A stretch of 64,000 bases of DNA from DUTS01 sp050951605 (GCA_050951605.1 JBMNJJ010000009.1:62001-126000), one strand, 5' to 3'; positions 35,558-45,110 are shown, numbered from the stretch's first letter. Notes: generated by a model from the sequence alone, not told the origin. A program made the numbers and translations.

Positions 35558-36064
35558 ATGATGGCTGGAGTACAGTTGCACACAGATGTAGATTTAGTGG
35601 CATTACCTTATGAAGCAGAAAATAGTGAACAAGTAATTAGAGAGTTAGGAAAAAGAGTATTGGCAAAGGGCTATATTGACAAAGAGTTTATTGAAAATCT
35701 TTTAGCAAGAGAAAAAGAATTTCCTACAGGATTGGAAACTGTTTATCCTATTGCGATACCTCATGTAGGTGGGCATTGTCATCAGTCTTTTTTGTCGGTA
35801 GCTATTTTAAAAGAACCGGTAACTTTTATGGCTATGGATGGTTCAGGAAAAGAATTAGATGTACGTTGTGTGTTTATGTTTGGGATTACTGACCCTCAAC
35901 ATCAGGTAGAAGTTCTGAAAAAGTTTATTTTCGCCTTTAGAGAAGAAGAAAATCTTAAGAAAATCCAAGAAATGACAGATAAAAAGGAAGCATTAAAATT
36001 TCTCAAGTCATTACTTGGTGATGGCTTAGTAGTCAACAATGTAGAAAAGGAGGCGGCTGTTTAG
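35558..36064 (+). CDS. gatA: PTS IIA component, galactitol/fructose-like
   Basis: 168 residues, one PTS EIIA type-2 domain. The phosphorylated histidine is His69 in YPIAIPHVGGH. Strong AAAGGGGGGAG before ATG 35558. It lies 94 bases after ptsI and 67 before gatB. It passes phosphate from HPr to the IIB protein. Substrate is not known, because galactitol-type II components serve several polyols and related compounds. Confidence 0.85.
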   Translation: MMAGVQLHTDVDLVALPYEAENSEQVIRELGKRVLAKGYIDKEFIENLLAREKEFPTGLETVYPIAIPHVGGHCHQSFLSVAILKEPVTFMAMDGSGKELDVRCVFMFGITDPQHQVEVLKKFIFAFREEENLKKIQEMTDKKEALKFLKSLLGDGLVVNNVEKEAAV

Positions 36065-36130
36065 AAAAAGGTGTTGGAGGTGGTTAGAGGCACAGATATA
36101 TTTTTATAATTCAAAGGAGGAAATGTTAAA

Positions 36131-36436
36131 ATGGTTAGAATAGTAGTTGCTTGTGGTGGTGGTATTTTTACAACAACAATTGTTTCAGATCAGGTTAAAG
36201 AAATATTAAGAAAAGCAGGGATTCAACATACAGTAACTCCGGCAAAGTTAACAGAAATAGCTGGTATATCTGATGCTGATTTAATCGTTGTTACAGGTAA
36301 GTTTGGAACGAAAACTAAAAACGTGGCTAATATTCCGATTATTGTTGGTATGTCTTTGCTCACAGGTGTTGGTAAAGAAAAGTTTGCGGAAGAACTTGTA
36401 CAAAAGGCAAAAGAAATTGAGGAGGCTAAAAAATAA
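36131..36436 (+). CDS. gatB: PTS IIB component, galactitol type
   Basis: 101 residues. The phospho-cysteine is Cys8 in VACGGGIFTTTIV, the usual place for the GatB family. AAAGGAGGAAATGTTAAA precedes the ATG. Its stop overlaps the gatC start by one base, so the two are coupled. Confidence 0.88.
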   Translation: MVRIVVACGGGIFTTTIVSDQVKEILRKAGIQHTVTPAKLTEIAGISDADLIVVTGKFGTKTKNVANIPIIVGMSLLTGVGKEKFAEELVQKAKEIEEAKK

Positions 36437-37883
36437 TGGCAACATTAAAAATGGTCATTGACCTTTTTGGTCCGACAATCTTTGTACCGGTAGTTGTTTT
36501 TATTTTAAGTTTATGTATGAGAGTTGAACCGAATAAAGCTTTCCGTGGCGCTTTATATATGGGTATTGGTTTGACGGCTTTTAATATTATTCTTGGTGGT
36601 TTAATGGGATCCTTAGGTCCTATCGTCACCGAGATGGTTCAGAATACCGGGGTTAATCTGCCTTGTATTGACGTAGGTTGGCCGGCAGCATCAATTATTT
36701 GTTATGCTAACCAGATCGGTTTGTTCTTTATTCCTTTCGGTCTTGTTTTTGACTTGGTGCTTTTTGCTACGAAATGGACGGATACCTTCCATCCTACAGA
36801 TATTTGGAATTACTATCACTTCGTTTTTTGGGCAGCTATTGTTCAGTTGGTGACAGGCAGTTTCTGGATGGGCGTACTTTGTGGGATGTTATTGAATCTT
36901 ATTCTGTTACTGTTGGCTGACTGGATTGCTCCGGCGATGGAATCTTATTACGGTTATCAGGGTGTAGTTTCTACTTGTTACTGCTCTATTAACAGTGTAC
37001 CTTTTACTATTTTAATCAAATGGATTTTGAAAAAGTTGAAATTAGATCGGATTACGTTGAATCCCGAACAATTGAGAGAAAAATTTGGTTTCTGGGGTGA
37101 ACCTGTCACGATAGGTCTTTTAATCGGTTTAGCCGTATCGCTGATTGCTAAATGGCAGTTCCTCGGTGAACTGGAAAGCTGGGCAACCGTCTTAAAGACC
37201 GCAATTGTTACAGGTGCGGTTATGGCTATTTATCCTTCTGTTTCCGGTCTTTTTGTGAAAGGACTTATTCCGATTACACAGACTTTAAATGCACGAATGA
37301 GAAGCGGGGAAATGACCAGAAAGAATATGTATATAGCTATTGACCCTGCTGTTTTCTTTGGTGAAGAAGCGACAATTGCTACAGGTCTGGTTTTAATTCC
37401 GATTATGTTGGCTTTTGCGATTCTTTTGCCCAGTAATATTGTTTTACCACTGGCAGACTTGCCGGCGATACCTTTCTGCTGTGATCGGTATAGTTACAGT
37501 TATGCAGGGTAATGTTTTTGGTTCGTTGATTACAGGAGCTTTATGGATAGGTTTAGGTTTTATGGCTAACTCTGATATTGCGGTTGTTTTTACCGAAGCG
37601 GCGAAGAACGTTAACGCTATTCCTGAATCTGCTGGTCAAGCTTTAGTTACTTGTTTTCTTGTCGGTAATAATATCTTTGGGTTGGTTGGTTTACAAAGCC
37701 TTTGCTGCTTCTGAAGGGATAAGAGTCTTTACAATTGGTCTTGCTTTTGCTTGTTATCTCGTTGTGTATGTTCTTCTTCCAAAAATACCGCAAGCTTGGC
37801 AGTTAGCTGCGGGAGCAACGGAAGAATATTTTGAAGAAAAAGAAGCTCTTTGGAAAGAGATGGCAGGAAAAGCGAGCAGCTAG
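36436..37883 (+). CDS. gatC: PTS IIC component, galactitol type (two frameshifts)
   Basis: About 482 residues in total, normal for GatC, when two one-base errors are corrected: an extra T at 37473-37475 (rejoins at SAVIGIVTVMQGNVFG) and an extra base in GGTTGG at 37684-37689 (rejoins at VYKAFAASEG). The first 1 kb is one open frame with about nine membrane helices and the GatC motifs (GALYMGIGLTAFNIILGG, AIDPAVFFGEEA). The C-terminus is polar (KEMAGKASS). It transports and phosphorylates the substrate. As read, the gene would be broken in three; see the frameshift finding. Confidence 0.82.
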
Positions 37884-37955
37884 AAAGGCTTAATTATAAT
37901 TAAGATTACAAGATGGTAAGAATGCGTAAGAGAGTGAGGATTGCTTATTAAAACA

Positions 37956-38012
37956 GGGATGACCGGGGTTACCTTCTTTAGTAAATTGACTGGCAATCCC
38001 GGTTCCCTTTCC
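37956..38012 (+). other. Long intergenic hairpin between gatC and the dehydrogenase
   Basis: ACCGGGGTT (37969-37977 region) pairs with AATCCCGGT about 25 bases later, and AGGGA with TCCCT forms an outer stem. No T run follows, so it is more likely an mRNA processing or stability element than a terminator. Confidence 0.4.
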
Positions 38013-38073
38013 CTTAAGGAAATAATTAAGATAAAAAGTTTATTAAAAAACATTAAAAAAGGAGTAGAAAATC

Positions 38074-39110
38074 ATGAAAAAGACGAACACTTTAGTTACA
38101 GCAGCTTTCAGTGAAAAAGGAATTAATGATTTAAAAGAATTTTTAAATGTGGAGTATCACAATTGGTTTAAACAGAAACGTCCTTATACGCAGGAAGAGT
38201 TAAATAAGATGTTGCAAGGTAAAGAAATTTTGATTGTAGAAATGACCGAAGTGCATAAGGAAGTAATTGAAGCCAATCCTCAACTTAAAGTAATTGCTTG
38301 CTGTCGTGGTTTAAGGGGCGATGATCCGACGATAGATATTCCTACCTGTAATGAACGTAAAATTCCTGTTTTATTAGCTCCCGGCAGAAACTTGAATTCC
38401 GTAGCTGAGTTTACCATACTGTTAACGTTAGCGATTATGAGAAAAGTACGCCCCGCGATCAATTGGTTTTATGATAGACAATTGGCAAGAAGTGGCTTGA
38501 TTTTTATACAACCTTTAGAACCGGCGAAGTTAGAGGTAGGACTGTAGGCTTGATGGGTTTTGGTAATATCGGGAAAAGAGTTGCGGCATTATTTAATGCT
38601 TTTGGAGCGAAAGTAATTGCTTATGACCCTTTTATTAATGACCTAGAAGTTTATAAGAAGTTTAATGCGGAAAAAGTTGATGCGGAAACTCTTTTTAAGA
38701 CGGCAGATATTGTTTCCTTGCATATGAATGTTAATGAAGATACGAAAGGATTTATCAACGAAAAATTAATCGGTTTAATGAAGCCTACTGCATTTCTAAT
38801 TAACTCTGCTCGTGCTGCTTTAGTTGAACGGGATGCTCTTTATGCGGCTTTGAAGGACAAAAAGATTGCCGGATATGCAACTGACGTATATCATCAAGAA
38901 CCTTGTAATCCGGAAATTGAACCCATGCTGCTTTTAGATAACTTCTTTGGTACACCTCATCTCGGTGGTACTGCAGATGAAGTTATTAGCAATCATTCCG
39001 CCATGGTAGTTAATGACCTGAAAAAGCTATTAAATGGTGAAAACCCTCAATTTATTGTTAATCCTCAGGTGTTACCTGATTTCCAAGAAATCTTAAAAAC
39101 CATGAAATAG
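38074..39110 (+). CDS. D-isomer 2-hydroxyacid dehydrogenase (frameshifted near 38531)
   Basis: About 345 residues if one A is added at 38530-38532; the join reads LRGRTVGLMGFGNIGKRVAALF, the NAD-binding motif. The first part has VIACCRGLRGDDPTIDIPTCNE and NLNSVAEFTILLTLA. The second part has the catalytic region INSARAALVERDAL and TPHLGGTADE with the active-site histidine. The family (SerA/GhrB-like) oxidises or reduces 2-hydroxy acids. In a PTS operon it probably acts on a phosphorylated sugar acid or the corresponding keto acid. The substrate is unknown. Confidence 0.82.
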
Positions 39111-39125
39111 GGTTTTGGAAGGCGT

Positions 39126-39605
39126 GTGAAGATATTGGAAAATAATTCTGAACAGAGAGCTGAAATTATCGAGAAGTGTGTTCAATATTTTGATGATGGT
39201 TATGGGTTTGCTTGTATCGAATCTGTTGTCTTGGGCTATAAGGATTATTTTGGAATAAAGGATGAGATAATTCCCAAAATAGCTACTCCTTTTGGTGGTG
39301 GTATAGCCGGCAACGGTCTTACCTGTGGTGCTTTGCAGGGAGCGATTATGTGCTTGGGGTTAAAATATGGTCGTACTGATAGTAAAACTGACCGTAAAGT
39401 TCTTTATCAAAAGGTAAATAATCTTTTACGAAAGTTTAAGGATTACTATGGTACCTTGGATTGTGGCGGTATCAGAATGATACCGCCTCTGCTCCAAAGT
39501 GATCCTGTCAAATTAAAACGGATTAAAGACTGCTATCATGAAAATGTGTGCAATGATTTAGTGAGAAATGTAGCCGGCTGGTTAGCAGAAGAATTGGAAA
39601 TATAA
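39126..39605 (+). CDS. C_GCAxxG_C_C family protein
   Basis: 159 residues. The signature is present as ACIESVVLGY, ATPFGGGIAGNGLTCGALQGAIMCLG, LDCGG and CYHENVCNDLV, with the spaced cysteines that name the family. These proteins often lie near metal or redox genes and may bind a metal or disulfide. Role unknown. GTG start. Located between the dehydrogenase and HPr genes. Confidence 0.75.
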   Translation: MKILENNSEQRAEIIEKCVQYFDDGYGFACIESVVLGYKDYFGIKDEIIPKIATPFGGGIAGNGLTCGALQGAIMCLGLKYGRTDSKTDRKVLYQKVNNLLRKFKDYYGTLDCGGIRMIPPLLQSDPVKLKRIKDCYHENVCNDLVRNVAGWLAEELEI

Positions 39606-39673
39606 TTTAGTATAATGAACGTAATAAAATTGGCACCATGTTGAAAAGAGAATTTTAAGGAGGAGAAAGAAAA

Positions 39674-39934
39674 ATGTTAGTTGAAGATTTTGTTATTCAA
39701 AACAAAACCGGATTGCATGCTCGACCCGCATCCTTATTCGTAAAAAAAGCCAGTAGCTTTAAGTGTAAAATTAAGATTAAAAAAGATGATACGGAAGTAG
39801 ATGCTAAAAGTATGTTGTCTGTCCTCACACTTGGTGCAGGACAAGGTTCTACGATTACTATCACCACCGATGGTGAAGATGAAAAAGAAGCGTTACAAGA
39901 ACTGATTAAACTTTTACAGGAAACTAAAGAGTAA
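39674..39934 (+). CDS. ptsH: Phosphocarrier protein HPr (first copy)
   Basis: 86 residues. His15 in KTGLHARPAS is the phosphorylation site. Ser46 in DAKSMLSVLTLGAG is the regulatory site used by HPr kinase in Firmicutes. It passes phosphate from EI to GatA. A second copy lies at 48777. AAGGAGGAGAAAGAAAA precedes the ATG. It lies in the same direction as ptsI and the gat genes. Confidence 0.92.
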   Translation: MLVEDFVIQNKTGLHARPASLFVKKASSFKCKIKIKKDDTEVDAKSMLSVLTLGAGQGSTITITTDGEDEKEALQELIKLLQETKE

Positions 39935-39972
39935 GAAAAGACTTAAATTAGTTTTTAAGGGGAGTACAAGCT

Positions 39973-41625
39973 ATGAAAATTATTATTGTTGGCGGAGTGG
40001 CAGGAGGTGCCAGTGTTGCTACACGTTTACGTCGCTTAGATGAATCTGCAGAAATAATCTTGGTGGAACGGGGGGAAAATATCTCCTATGCAACCTGTGG
40101 TCTCCCTTATTATATTGGTGGTGTTATTGAGAAGCGTGATAGTTTGTTGGTGCAAACACCGGCAGCTATCAGTAAACGCTTCAAGCTAGATCTGCGTACT
40201 TTGCAGGAAGTACAAAAAGTAATCCCACATCAAAAAGAAATTGAGATTAAGGAATTGTCAACAGGGAAGATTTACAGAGAAAGTTATGATTATTTGCTTC
40301 TTTCTCCGGGAGCATCTCCCCTTGTTCCCCCTCTACCCGGAGTAGAATTAGGTGGAGTCTTTACACTTCGTTCTATTCAGGACAGCGAAGAAATTAAAGC
40401 TTGGCTGAAAGTAAACAAAGCAGAAAGGGCAGTAGTAGTTGGCGGCGGTTTTGTCGGGCTTGAAGTAGCAGAAAATTTTAAACAATTGGGATTAAAGGTT
40501 GCTCTTCTTGAGGCTGCTGATCAGGTTTTAGCACCTTTAGACAAGGAGATGGCTTCTTTTTTACACAAACAATTACGGGATAAAGGGGTTACTTTGTTTT
40601 TAAATGAACCTGTGGTTGCTTTTGAGGGAGCAGAGAAGCTAGAAGCGGTTGTGCTGAAAAGCGGTAAAAAGATAGAGACAGATATAGTTGTGTTAGCGAT
40701 AGGGGTTAAGCCCGAGACTAAATTAGCTGTTGAAGCCGGTTTGGGGATAGGACCAACAGGAGGAATACTAGTTGATGAATGTTTCCGGACATCTGTTTCC
40801 GGTATTTATGCTATTGGGGATGCTATTGAAGTTGTGAATTATGTCAGTGGACGAAATGTTCGGATTCCTTTGGCGGGTCCTGCTCAAAAGCAAGCTAGAA
40901 TAGCCGCGGATAAGATTATGGGAAGAAAGGTAAAGAGTTACCGAGGAACATTGGGTACGGCTATTGTGAAGGTTTTTGATTTGGTTGCAGCGACTACCGG
41001 TTTAAATGAAAAAACTTTAAAGGAACTAGGAATACCTTATTTTTCTTCTTATACTCATCCGGAATCTCATGCAGGATATTATCCCAATGCCGGCAAGATG
41101 TGTATTAAACTACTTTTTGCACCTAAGGATGGCAAAATATTGGGAGCACAGATTGTGGGGGCAAAGGGTGTAGATAAACGCATTGATGTACTAGCGACGT
41201 GTATATGTGGTGACCTTACAGTATATGATTTAGCAGATTTAGAATTATCTTATGCACCTCCTTTTTCTTCGGCTAAAGATCCGGTTGTTATGGCCGGATA
41301 TGTGGCTTGTAACATTTTACAAGGTGATGTGGAAATAGTGCATTGGCATGAATTGGAGGAATTAAAGGGAGAGGGAGTTCTAATTGTAGACATAAGGGAG
41401 CCACGGGAGGTAGAAAAAGGGTCTATACCCGGGTCGATCAAGATTCCTTTAAATGACCTTAGAAGCCGAAGAAAGGAATTACCTAAAGATAAGACGCTTG
41501 TACTTTATTGTAAAGCAGGTCTGAGGAGTTATCTGGGGTATCGTCTTCTTAAACCATATGGTTATCAGGTCAAGAGTCTAAGCGGGGGTTATTTAACTTA
41601 TAAGATGAGCCAATCAAGTGAGTGA
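39973..41625 (+). CDS. CoA-disulfide reductase fused to a rhodanese domain
   Basis: 550 residues. FAD- and NAD-binding domains with GGVAGGASVATRLRR, VVVGGGFVGLEVAE and ATG-like IYAIGDAIEVVN; the single catalytic cysteine is Cys42 in SYATCGLPYYIGG. The C-terminal ~100 residues are a rhodanese with LYCKAGLRSYLG. CoADR-Rhd proteins reduce CoA-disulfide, CoA-persulfide or polysulfide. Why it is in a PTS operon is unclear. GGGGAGTACAAGCT precedes the ATG. Confidence 0.88.
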   Translation: MKIIIVGGVAGGASVATRLRRLDESAEIILVERGENISYATCGLPYYIGGVIEKRDSLLVQTPAAISKRFKLDLRTLQEVQKVIPHQKEIEIKELSTGKIYRESYDYLLLSPGASPLVPPLPGVELGGVFTLRSIQDSEEIKAWLKVNKAERAVVVGGGFVGLEVAENFKQLGLKVALLEAADQVLAPLDKEMASFLHKQLRDKGVTLFLNEPVVAFEGAEKLEAVVLKSGKKIETDIVVLAIGVKPETKLAVEAGLGIGPTGGILVDECFRTSVSGIYAIGDAIEVVNYVSGRNVRIPLAGPAQKQARIAADKIMGRKVKSYRGTLGTAIVKVFDLVAATTGLNEKTLKELGIPYFSSYTHPESHAGYYPNAGKMCIKLLFAPKDGKILGAQIVGAKGVDKRIDVLATCICGDLTVYDLADLELSYAPPFSSAKDPVVMAGYVACNILQGDVEIVHWHELEELKGEGVLIVDIREPREVEKGSIPGSIKIPLNDLRSRRKELPKDKTLVLYCKAGLRSYLGYRLLKPYGYQVKSLSGGYLTYKMSQSSE

Positions 41626-41651
41626 AAAAAATTCCTAAAAGGGGCTAAAAC

Positions 41652-41687
41652 TGAAAATAATTTCATAGTTGAATGAAATTATTTTCA
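41652..41687. promoter_or_regulatory. Twin TGAAA-N4-TTTCA sites before the SorC-type gene
   Basis: TGAAAATAATTTCA (41652-41665) and TGAAATTATTTTCA (41674-41687) are each nearly palindromic, are reverse complements of each other and have centres 22 bases apart, about two helical turns. They can also fold as a 14-base hairpin with a 6-base loop. I read them as operators of the SorC/DeoR-like protein 116 bases downstream; a terminator is the other option. Confidence 0.55.
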
Positions 41688-41802
41688 ATATTGATAAGAA
41701 TTTTTTTTGGTTTATGATATATATAGAACAAGAAATAAATAAAAATTACACAAATATAGAAGGTGTAAATTCTTAGGGAAACAAAATGGGGATGTGAGAA
41801 TA

Positions 41803-42792
41803 ATGGATGCAGAAGTATATAATCAATCTACTTTTATCATACTAAAAGCAGCATATCTATATTATCTTAAGGATAAGGCACAAAATGAAATAGCAGATAT
41901 TTTAAATATCTCTGTCCCCACTGTTTCCCGCTTAATTAAAAAAGCAAAAGAAGAAAAAATAGTAGAGTTTGTGATTAGGGATCCATACTTAGAATGTATA
42001 GATCTTGAAGAAAATTTAAAAAAAGAATTTAAACTAAAAGATGTCGTAATTGCTCCCCTTGCTGTACAAGAGTCTTCTCAAAATGATATGGAAGAGAACC
42101 TGAAAAAGTTGGTTGCTTTAGAAGGAGCACGTTATTTACAACGTATCATTACGGAAGAAGATGTTTTAGGTATTAGTTGGGGACAAACAATGTATCATTT
42201 GATTCACTATCTTAATCCATGCCAGAAAGTGAATGGGAAGTTTGTAACTATGCATGGCAGTATTTCTAGCCTTAAGCCTGACCTTGATGTAAGAACATTA
42301 GTGTCTAGGACAAGTATGGTTTTTGGTGGCAAAAACTATTCTCTGATGGCAGAGGCTTTATTAAGTAATGCAGAAACAGCCGCATCAATAAAGAAGGAAA
42401 AACATGTAAAAAAGGTATATGAAATGTTTGATAAAATAACAATTTCGATTAGTGGTATGGGTTCCTTTTTCCCTCAACTTGATTCTTTATTATGCAAATC
42501 CGATTATTTAACCGCAGAAGAAATTAACACTTTACAGAAGAATAATGTTGTCGGTGATATTGTGTTGCGGTTTTTTGATAAAAATGGTCAAGAATGTGCT
42601 ACTAATTTCCGAGATAGAACGATAGGTATTGAGCTGGAGCAGTTTAAACAGATTAAGACTAAGATTTCTGTTGTTTCAGGTGAAGTAAAGACACATACAG
42701 TGCTTGCTGCTTTAAAAGGCGGTTTTGTAGATGTTTTAATCACTGATTATAACTTAGTCAAGTCTATTTTAAAGCTTAATGCAAGTAAATAA
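41803..42792 (+). CDS. SorC/DeoR-family sugar-binding transcriptional regulator
   Basis: About 329 residues. An N-terminal helix-turn-helix (KDKAQNEIADILNISVPTVSRLIKKA) is followed by a sugar-phosphate-binding isomerase-like domain with VLGISWGQTMYHLI, ISISGMGSFFP and DVLITDYNLVKSIL, the usual SorC plan. ATG 41803 follows GGGGATGTGAGAATA. It probably senses a phosphorylated intermediate and controls the RuBisCO-like gene right after it, and perhaps its own gene through the twin sites upstream. Confidence 0.85.
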   Translation: MDAEVYNQSTFIILKAAYLYYLKDKAQNEIADILNISVPTVSRLIKKAKEEKIVEFVIRDPYLECIDLEENLKKEFKLKDVVIAPLAVQESSQNDMEENLKKLVALEGARYLQRIITEEDVLGISWGQTMYHLIHYLNPCQKVNGKFVTMHGSISSLKPDLDVRTLVSRTSMVFGGKNYSLMAEALLSNAETAASIKKEKHVKKVYEMFDKITISISGMGSFFPQLDSLLCKSDYLTAEEINTLQKNNVVGDIVLRFFDKNGQECATNFRDRTIGIELEQFKQIKTKISVVSGEVKTHTVLAALKGGFVDVLITDYNLVKSILKLNASK

Positions 42793-42806
42793 TCTTTGTT
42801 GCTAAG

Positions 42807-42832
42807 TTTTTGGCTAAGGGCCCAGCCAAAAA
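42807..42832. other. Symmetric hairpin between regulator and RuBisCO-like gene
   Basis: TTTTTGGCT and AGCCAAAAA enclose AAGGGCCC. The T run that a terminator needs is missing on the plus strand. May be a weak terminator or an operator. Confidence 0.4.
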
Positions 42833-42888
42833 TCTAGATATGTATCCACTTACATTTAGGCATTTAAAAAAACAAGGAGGTTGTAAAA

Positions 42889-44205
42889 ATGTACGTTGAT
42901 CCTATTTTTATGCAGTTTGCTGATGGTATTGACAAAGAAAAGTTTATGATTGCTACCTATTATGTACAAACCCATCGTAATGCTGAAGCAGTAAAATATG
43001 CCTGTGCACTTGCTGTTGAGCAAACTACAGGTACGTGGATTGCAGTTCCCGGTGAGACTGCGGAAGTTAGAGAAAAACATCTGGGTCGGGTAGTAGGGCT
43101 TTATGAAATCCCCGCTTATATTAGCGAAATGCCGGAAACTGTAAAAGAAAGACAGTATCTTATCAGGATTGCCTTCCCCGTTTTGAATATGGGACCACAC
43201 TTTGCTACGATGTTGACGACCATTTTAGGGAACGTTTCTTATATGGGTCATTTAAAATTAATGGATATTGAATTACCGGAAAGTTATTTGAAACAATTTA
43301 AGGGTCCTAAATTTGGTATTCAGGGAATCAGAGACCTTTTGGGCGTTCAGGACAGACCTCTTGTCAATAACATGATTAAACCTTGTACAGGATTAACTCC
43401 AAAACAGACAGCGGAACTTGCTTATGATGTAGCTCTGGGCGGCGTTGATATCATTAAAGATGACGAATTGACTGCTGATCAGCCTTATTGTCCCTTGATT
43501 GACAGGGTTAAAGAAGTAATGAAAGCTCTGAAAGCTGCCGATGCGGAAAAAGGCGAAACGACACTTTATACTTTTAATGTTACTGGACCGGTTGCTACCT
43601 TGAGAGATAGAGCACTTCGTGCCGTTGAAGCAGGTGCTAATGCTTTAATGGTTAATACGTGGACAATGGGTCTTGATGCTGTTAAAATGCTGGCTGATGA
43701 TCCTGATATCAATGTTCCGATTCTTTCACATCCGGATTTACAGGGTGCGATGGCTGTTTCCCATTATTCAGGAATGTCCGTTAATCTTGCGAATGCTAAG
43801 TTCCCGCGTTTAGCCGGTATGGACATGGCTATCATCTTAAGCCCATACGGCAAGTTCCCCTTCACCATGGATGCGTTTATTAGCAATATGTTTGCTATGC
43901 TCACTCCTTGGAAAAACATTAAACCTATGATGCCTATGCCTGGTGGCGGAACTACACAAGGTCATATTGAAGAATTAATAGGCAATTTTGGTAAAGATAT
44001 TATCATTGCTGCCGGTGGCGCTGTAATTGGTCACCCCATGGGAACAATTGCCGGTGGTAAAGCCTTTAGACAAGGTATCGATGCTGTCATGAAGGGTGCT
44101 ACTTTAAGAGAAGCTTGCGAAGACCCTGCAAACAAAGAATTAAAAGCAGCTATTGATGCTTGGGGCGTTTATGGTGAAAAGACCATCTTTGACCTAAAAA
44201 GCTAA
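42889..44205 (+). CDS. RuBisCO-like protein (form IV type)
   Basis: 438 residues, with both RuBisCO large-subunit domains. Lys164 (IKPCTGL) matches the first active-site lysine. GGVDIIKDDELT (Lys190, Asp192, Glu193) keeps the carbamylated lysine and the metal ligands. His281 (SHPDLQG) is in the place of the His294 region. The second lysine (KPK in true RuBisCO) is Cys166 and loop 6 is different (MPMPGGGTTQG), so CO2 fixation is not expected. Known RLPs are enolases in methionine salvage or act on 3-oxo-isoapionate 4-phosphate in apionate use. The PTS context favours the latter type. AACAAGGAGGTTGTAAAA precedes the ATG. Confidence 0.9.
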   Translation: MYVDPIFMQFADGIDKEKFMIATYYVQTHRNAEAVKYACALAVEQTTGTWIAVPGETAEVREKHLGRVVGLYEIPAYISEMPETVKERQYLIRIAFPVLNMGPHFATMLTTILGNVSYMGHLKLMDIELPESYLKQFKGPKFGIQGIRDLLGVQDRPLVNNMIKPCTGLTPKQTAELAYDVALGGVDIIKDDELTADQPYCPLIDRVKEVMKALKAADAEKGETTLYTFNVTGPVATLRDRALRAVEAGANALMVNTWTMGLDAVKMLADDPDINVPILSHPDLQGAMAVSHYSGMSVNLANAKFPRLAGMDMAIILSPYGKFPFTMDAFISNMFAMLTPWKNIKPMMPMPGGGTTQGHIEELIGNFGKDIIIAAGGAVIGHPMGTIAGGKAFRQGIDAVMKGATLREACEDPANKELKAAIDAWGVYGEKTIFDLKS

Positions 44206-44287
44206 GTTAATTTAATCTATATGTAGTACAATTCATAGCAATAAATAAAGTATAATTTGTAGCAGTAATTGTAGATAGGTATTTGAA

Positions 44288-44330
44288 CGAAGAGCTGAGC
44301 TTATAAAAAACTCAGCTCTTCGCTTTCCTT
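44288..44330 (+). terminator. Terminator after the RuBisCO-like gene
   Basis: CGAAGAGCTGAG (44288-44299) pairs with CTCAGCTCTTCG (44311-44322); T-rich CTTTCCTT follows. Confidence 0.75.
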
Positions 44331-44458
44331 AAAAAATATGATAAAAACGGAAGAAAAGTGAAAGAAAGGGCATTGGATTTTGGCTGGATTTTATATTATA
44401 ATACGATTATAATAATTTAACAAAAGTATAAACAATATTTAGACAAAGGGGCGGTAAA

Positions 44459-45110
44459 GTGTTATTGGAAAAACAAAGAAGCAAGTTAATTAGTTTTATG
44501 TTGAAGGCCCAAGAAATGGGTTTAGTTCCTTTAACTTTTGGGAACTTTAGTTTACGGGACAAAGATACCGGCTATGTATGTATTACACCTAGTGGTATGG
44601 AATATCAAGCTTTAAAACCTGAGGATATTGTGGTTGTAGATGTGAATGGGAAAGTTATCGAGGGAAAAAGGAAATATTCTATTGAAACTCCGATGCATTG
44701 TCTTATTTACAGAAAACGTGCTGATGTTTTTGGTGTTTGTCATACTCATTCTAGCTTTTGCTACCGCTTGGGCTGCAACAGATTTACAATTGCCGGTAGT
44801 TGTAGCGGAATTAGCTGCACTTGTGGGGGGGAATATTGAGACGGCCCCATATGAACAGATGGGTTCAGTTGAATTGGCTAAAGTTGTTACAGAAACTTTA
44901 AAAGATAAAGATGCAGTGCTCATGGCTAATCATGGTCTTTTGGCAGTTGGACCTGACCTGGAGACCGCTTTTGCGAATGCGGTGATCGTCGAAGAAGGGG
45001 CTAAAGTGGCTTGTTATGCTCAAAGTATAGGAAAACTCCGGGCGATGCCGGAAGAAGATTGCCGAGGTTTACGTCAATGGGTTATAGAAAAATATGGGCA
45101 GCAAGAGTAA
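44459..45110 (+). CDS. Class II aldolase, fuculose-phosphate aldolase-like (frameshifted near 44757)
   Basis: About 217 residues if one T is removed from the TTTT at 44756-44759; the join reads CHTHSSFATAWAATDLQ. Features are the N-terminal LTFGNFSLRD, the metal histidines in CHTHSS and the late MANHGLLAVG. Class II aldolases of this type cleave L-fuculose-1-phosphate or similar ketose phosphates to dihydroxyacetone phosphate and an aldehyde, with zinc. GTG 44459 after GGGGCGGTAAA. It could be the final C-C cleavage of the pathway. Substrate unproven. Confidence 0.8.

Noticed and set aside
39622..39650. TTGGCAC-N4-TTGAA upstream of the first HPr gene looked like a second sigma-54 promoter
   Set aside because: The spacer is one base short and the -12 GC is missing, so it does not meet the GG-N10-GC rule.
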